Shown in pieces: positions 60,961 through 64,000 of a stretch of DNA of 64,000 nt. Positions within the stretch are counted from its first letter, which is position 1. Every line of letters begins with the position of its first letter. The position numbers were made by a program, and so were the translations under genes. The notes beneath the pieces were generated by a model. It worked only from the letters and a program-made list of their open reading frames with translations, made no database searches and was not told where the DNA came from. Source of the stretch: JAFDZW01 sp964404255 (GTDB lineage Bacteria; Bacteroidota; Ignavibacteria; Palsa-1295); contig CAYOJJ010000001.1 of NCBI GenBank assembly GCA_964404255.1, positions 248,001 to 312,000 on the forward strand, written 5' to 3'.

Positions 60961-62557
60961 AAAAACAGAATCATTTCTGCAGGGGTGTACCTCTGCGTTT
61001 ATTTGGTCCGGTTCGCTGCTCTTTGTTGTTAGAACCATCTATCACATTATCGGTGGTCATAGGTATTACCTGACATTGGTGGAAGATGATTTTTATTACT
61101 ATGCCGTCATTGCCCGAAATATCGTCCGTACCGGAATATCGAGCTTCGATGGAGCTACGATCACCAATGGATACCATCCGTTGTGGATGGGTATCGTAAC
61201 TCTTATTACTGCCGTTACCCACAGCGAAGAAGCATTCTTTGTTGTTCTATCGTTAGTGATGGGTCTTAGCTTTTACATCACAGCAAGAACCCTTGCGCGA
61301 CTTATCGATCTCCTGTTACCCGGTTCTACCTGGAAATATATTGCCCTTTGCTCATCGCTTTATCTTTGCTGGAAATTGATAGCCTCAGCAATGGAAACCG
61401 TTCTATTATTACCTATCCTCAGTTATGTAGTAGTGATCGCCTATCATCAACAGGATATCTCTAATAGGAAAAAAATATTTCTGTTCTCCCTGCTATCTTC
61501 ATTTTGTATTCTGGCTCGATTAGATGCTGTAATTATTATCGTTCTATTGTCTATTGGAATAATAGCTAACGTTCGGCCTACGATGAAGGTACTTTTTACA
61601 GTACTTCCGGCAATGCTCCTTGGCCTTGTTCCGCTATTTATCTATTTCGGATATAATTACTACTCTTTCGGCCATTTCGCAACCGTATCTTCATTGGCAA
61701 AACAACTGCCTTTCAAAGAGTGGGTACATTTCTCCCTTTTTTCAGAACTATGGAGTTCGAAAGAAGGAAAGATCGGTATTGCCAGTGTAGCCATTGGCTG
61801 TAGCTGTCTTTATCTGGATCGGAGATTATATTCTAAAAAACAACTACCTTTTTTATTTATGATACTAATATTTCCGGTAGTATTTTTTTCCTTCCTTGCG
61901 CTACGTTCGTCCTGGGTACTCTTCTTTTGGTATGACTATCCTTTTGTTTTTTCTATTGCTATTTCGATCACAGTTATAGGAAGAACGATCAGCCATCGGT
62001 TAAAAAATAAAAGGCAGTTGCAATTAGTACTCTGGATAGAAAGTGTGGTTTTAGTAGCTGTTTGTTTTCAACTGGGACTCTTATTTCATAAAACTACAAC
62101 TGTATTCCAGGTAAACCCCGGTAATACGTTTGAACATACGACGCAGCTACTACCTTGGATAATAACTCATCCCGGAAAGTATGCCATGGGCGATAAAGCA
62201 GGGCTTATGGCGTATATGAGTGGCGCCTCGATACTTCAACTCGAAGGACTGGCTTCCGATTACGCTTTACTTGAGCATATCCAACGATCGGATGCATTAC
62301 TTACAGTTCTTAAAGAATACCGAATAACATATCTTATAGTATCTGTGTATGATTCTTTGCAACACACACCCAATGGATATTATATCGAATCGCCACATTC
62401 TTTACAGTGTGGGATCACAACTCCAAAACTTAGTACCTATTTACAAACTCTTCCGATGTTTCAATACCGGGCATCGAATAATAAATATTCTATTTTCAAT
62501 AAAGTAACAAATACTGAGGCACCTTTAACTACTTCTTATATTTTTAAGATCGAATAG
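60953..62557 (+). CDS. GT-C-fold membrane glycosyltransferase
   Basis: 534 residues with roughly ten hydrophobic segments. The first loop has EDDFYYYAVIARNIVRTG followed by FDGATITNGYHPLWM, the DD-plus-TNGxHPLW pattern of GT-C lipid-linked-sugar transferases. The soluble C-terminal region has GDKAGLMAYMSGASILQLEG, similar to the protein at 24993. It sits in the inner membrane with its active site outside. The acceptor is unknown. The gene looks more AT-rich than its neighbours, but I did not measure this. Its start codon lies in a long hairpin. Confidence 0.65.
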   Translation: MKLKTESFLQGCTSAFIWSGSLLFVVRTIYHIIGGHRYYLTLVEDDFYYYAVIARNIVRTGISSFDGATITNGYHPLWMGIVTLITAVTHSEEAFFVVLSLVMGLSFYITARTLARLIDLLLPGSTWKYIALCSSLYLCWKLIASAMETVLLLPILSYVVVIAYHQQDISNRKKIFLFSLLSSFCILARLDAVIIIVLLSIGIIANVRPTMKVLFTVLPAMLLGLVPLFIYFGYNYYSFGHFATVSSLAKQLPFKEWVHFSLFSELWSSKEGKIGIASVAIGCSCLYLDRRLYSKKQLPFLFMILIFPVVFFSFLALRSSWVLFFWYDYPFVFSIAISITVIGRTISHRLKNKRQLQLVLWIESVVLVAVCFQLGLLFHKTTTVFQVNPGNTFEHTTQLLPWIITHPGKYAMGDKAGLMAYMSGASILQLEGLASDYALLEHIQRSDALLTVLKEYRITYLIVSVYDSLQHTPNGYYIESPHSLQCGITTPKLSTYLQTLPMFQYRASNNKYSIFNKVTNTEAPLTTSYIFKIE

Positions 62558-62593
62558 CCATAAATGTCATTCTCATTATGTTAGATGATACGT

Positions 62594-62779
62594 TTAATTC
62601 CTTTTATACCCACCCCGAAGTACCCAAATAAGATAGGCCCCTACCCCTACCGATAATATCAAAGCCCCAATACCCATAGCTACACTGCCACCCTGATGTG
62701 TTATCTCCCTAATCCCAAAAAAGAGGAAGAATGCCAGTGCGGCGGAGATCAGTACTTTATGGAGAGTGAGTAATTGCAT
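62594..62779 (-). CDS. Small membrane protein of unknown function
   Basis: 61 residues, two hydrophobic segments: KVLISAALAFFLFFGI near residues 8-23 and MGIGALILSVGVGAYLIWVL near 35-54. Upstream the minus strand has an AAGGAT-like ribosome site but at a poor distance. No family recognised; a real gene is likely but not certain. Confidence 0.5.
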   Translation of the reverse strand: MQLLTLHKVLISAALAFFLFFGIREITHQGGSVAMGIGALILSVGVGAYLIWVLRGGYKRN

Positions 62780-63112
62780 AGCCTGCTTGTAATTATATCC
62801 TTGTTCTCATAATAGCTAATAAGCTCTGAATAATTTCCTGATAATAAAAAAGTTATTCAAAAACCGGTTCTGAATAGAACGTTGATAGTTGTTTGCCGCT
62901 ATCCACATCGCTGGATACCCTCTGGATAATATCCGGATTTGTGGACGAGAAATAACCTATCCACTTGTGAACATAGTGCTTTATAACTTGTTACAAGGCT
63001 CTAATATATACCTTTAGCGTCTTTTTAAAGGTAGTATTAACAAATCCACACCTTTTAAAATAAGAGTTATATTTATTCTTTAAAAAGAAAAAAGAATTAA
63101 TAATAGAATAGT
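62780..63112. other. AT-rich intergenic stretch with DnaA-box-like motifs (candidate origin)
   Basis: 333 bases with no open frame of note. One one-mismatch DnaA box, CTATCCACA (62899-62907), and three weaker ones are seen: TGTGGACGA on the minus strand (62940-62948), CTATCCACT (62957-62965) and AAATCCACA (63042-63050). A roughly 85 percent AT stretch follows at 63051-63112, which could be an unwinding element or simply the leader of ugd. It is listed as a candidate only. Confidence 0.3.
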
Positions 63113-64000
63113 ATGGATATCTCGATCATCGGGACAGGATACGTAGGATTAGTGACCGGAGCAGGGTTAGCCGAAACCGGCCATACCGTAACCTGTATGG
63201 ACATCGTAGCCGAAAAAATAGAGATGCTGCGCCGCGGCGAAATCCCGATCTACGAGCCAGGCCTGGAAGAAATGGTCCAGTTCAATGCCACCGAAGGCCG
63301 CCTGAATTTTACCACCAGCTATGAAGAAGCCGTAGCCAAGGCAAAAGTGATCTTTTTTGCGCTTCCTACGCCTCAAGATGGCGACGGAGCCGCCGACCTA
63401 TCCCGGATCATGCAATGCGCCGAGATCGTAGCTAAGATCATCACCGAACCAAAGGTAATCGTAAATAAATCGACCGTACCGGTGGGTACTGCCGAAAAAG
63501 TCAAGAAGATTTTCGAAGCCCATACCAAGATCCCGGTAGAAGTAGTCTCTAACCCGGAGTTTTTGAAAGAAGGCGCCGCTGTACAGGATTTTATGAAGCC
63601 CGATCGTATCGTGATCGGCTCTTCGAGCGAACAGGCTATCGAGATCATGCAGGAATTGTACGAGCCATTCGTCAGGACCGGCAACCCGATCTACATCATG
63701 GACGAAAAAAGCGCCGAGCTGACGAAGTATGCCGCCAATGCTATGCTCGCACTCAGGATTTCTTTTATGAATGAGATCGCTAATATCTGCGACCGCGTCG
63801 GTGCGGATGTCGATAAAGTCAGAAAAGGTATCGGCTCAGATGCTCGTATTGGTCCGCAGTTCTTATTCCCGGGCGTTGGCTTCGGTGGTAGCTGTTTTCC
63901 GAAAGATGTGAGCGCTATCGTAAAAACGGCGGAAGTATATAACTATGAATTCCGAACCATGAAGGCGGTTCAGGAAGTTAATAAAAAGCAGAAAAAAATT
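63113..64000 (+). CDS. ugd: UDP-glucose 6-dehydrogenase, N-terminal part
   Basis: The frame is open from ATG 63113 to the window edge (296 codons so far), so the end is missing. The start MDISIIGTGYVGLVTGAGLAE is the NAD-binding Rossmann loop GxGxxG. Later blocks are STVPVGTAEKV, NPEFLKEGAAVQDFMKPDR and the active-site Cys in GVGFGGSCFPKDV. The enzyme oxidises UDP-glucose to UDP-glucuronate, a precursor of many surface polysaccharides. ORFs downstream are not visible. Confidence 0.93.
   Translation, partial: MDISIIGTGYVGLVTGAGLAETGHTVTCMDIVAEKIEMLRRGEIPIYEPGLEEMVQFNATEGRLNFTTSYEEAVAKAKVIFFALPTPQDGDGAADLSRIMQCAEIVAKIITEPKVIVNKSTVPVGTAEKVKKIFEAHTKIPVEVVSNPEFLKEGAAVQDFMKPDRIVIGSSSEQAIEIMQELYEPFVRTGNPIYIMDEKSAELTKYAANAMLALRISFMNEIANICDRVGADVDKVRKGIGSDARIGPQFLFPGVGFGGSCFPKDVSAIVKTAEVYNYEFRTMKAVQEVNKKQKKI

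Noticed and set aside
1..64000. CRISPR arrays, insertion sequences, tRNA and rRNA genes
   Set aside because: None seen on reading; no repeated spacer pattern, no transposase-like protein, and no RNA gene signature.

Overview
The window looks like chromosomal DNA of a Gram-negative bacterium of the Bacteroidota/Chlorobiota side of the tree, most like a Kapabacteria/Ignavibacteria-type lineage. Supporting signs are two exported proteins with type IX secretion C-terminal sorting domains (one with the NYPNPF motif), a BamA-type outer membrane insertase, many lipobox signal peptides, weak Shine-Dalgarno sequences, and repeated TAnnTTTG promoter elements just upstream of chosen start codons. No rRNA, tRNA, CRISPR array, insertion sequence or phage module was seen. 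The lineage is an inference from gene content; no search was run.

Layout. 1-7.7 kb: the end of floA, a c-type cytochrome lipoprotein, a membrane glycosyltransferase, then an envelope block glmM-uppS-bamA. 7.7-10.2 kb: an FAH-family enzyme, a small lipoprotein and an EamA exporter. 10.2-18.7 kb: a minus-strand phosphate region (porin, pstS, pstC, pstA, pstB, phoU, a DUF47/PhoU-like protein and a PiT transporter). 18.8-26.5 kb: a fused 2-oxoacid dehydrogenase E1, a beta-carbonic-anhydrase-like protein, a large exported coiled-coil protein, an F420-type NADP reductase-like protein and a second membrane glycosyltransferase. 26.7-34.3 kb: an exported adenosine deaminase, an M42 peptidase, two MsrB proteins, ElbB, a KirBac channel and a T9SS cargo protein. 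34.5-38.1 kb: an Fe-S oxidoreductase operon that carries a kinase-like protein with a degraded catalytic motif. 38-45.7 kb: uppP, yidC, mnmE, mnmG, murQ, with two parS-like palindromes flanking mnmG. 45.9-50.3 kb: an ECF sigma factor, an anti-sigma-like protein fused to a putative outer-membrane barrel, and two exported proteins. 50.4-64 kb: livH-livM-HIT, a T9SS cargo protein, photolyase, namZ, pepE, rpoN, a bacilliredoxin, a third glycosyltransferase, an AT-rich intergenic stretch with DnaA-box-like motifs, and the start of a UDP-glucose dehydrogenase gene.

How the genes work together. Envelope building dominates: GlmM makes the amino-sugar phosphate precursor, UppS and UppP make and recycle the undecaprenyl carrier, BamA and YidC insert outer- and inner-membrane proteins, and NamZ and MurQ recycle MurNAc. 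The phosphate block joins an outer-membrane pore, a high-affinity ABC importer and a low-affinity importer; three AAAATT-type repeats sit at its two putative promoters. yidC, mnmE and mnmG are genes often found near the replication origin, and the parS-like sites agree with an origin-proximal position.

Most notable observations: a GTG start codon of mnmG lying inside a parS-like palindrome; a predicted single polypeptide joining an anti-sigma-like domain, an inner-membrane helix and an outer-membrane barrel-like domain; two long hairpins that enclose the start codons of unrelated genes; a roughly 225-residue repeat-bearing insertion in PstC; and a small gene broken by two compensating homopolymer frameshifts.
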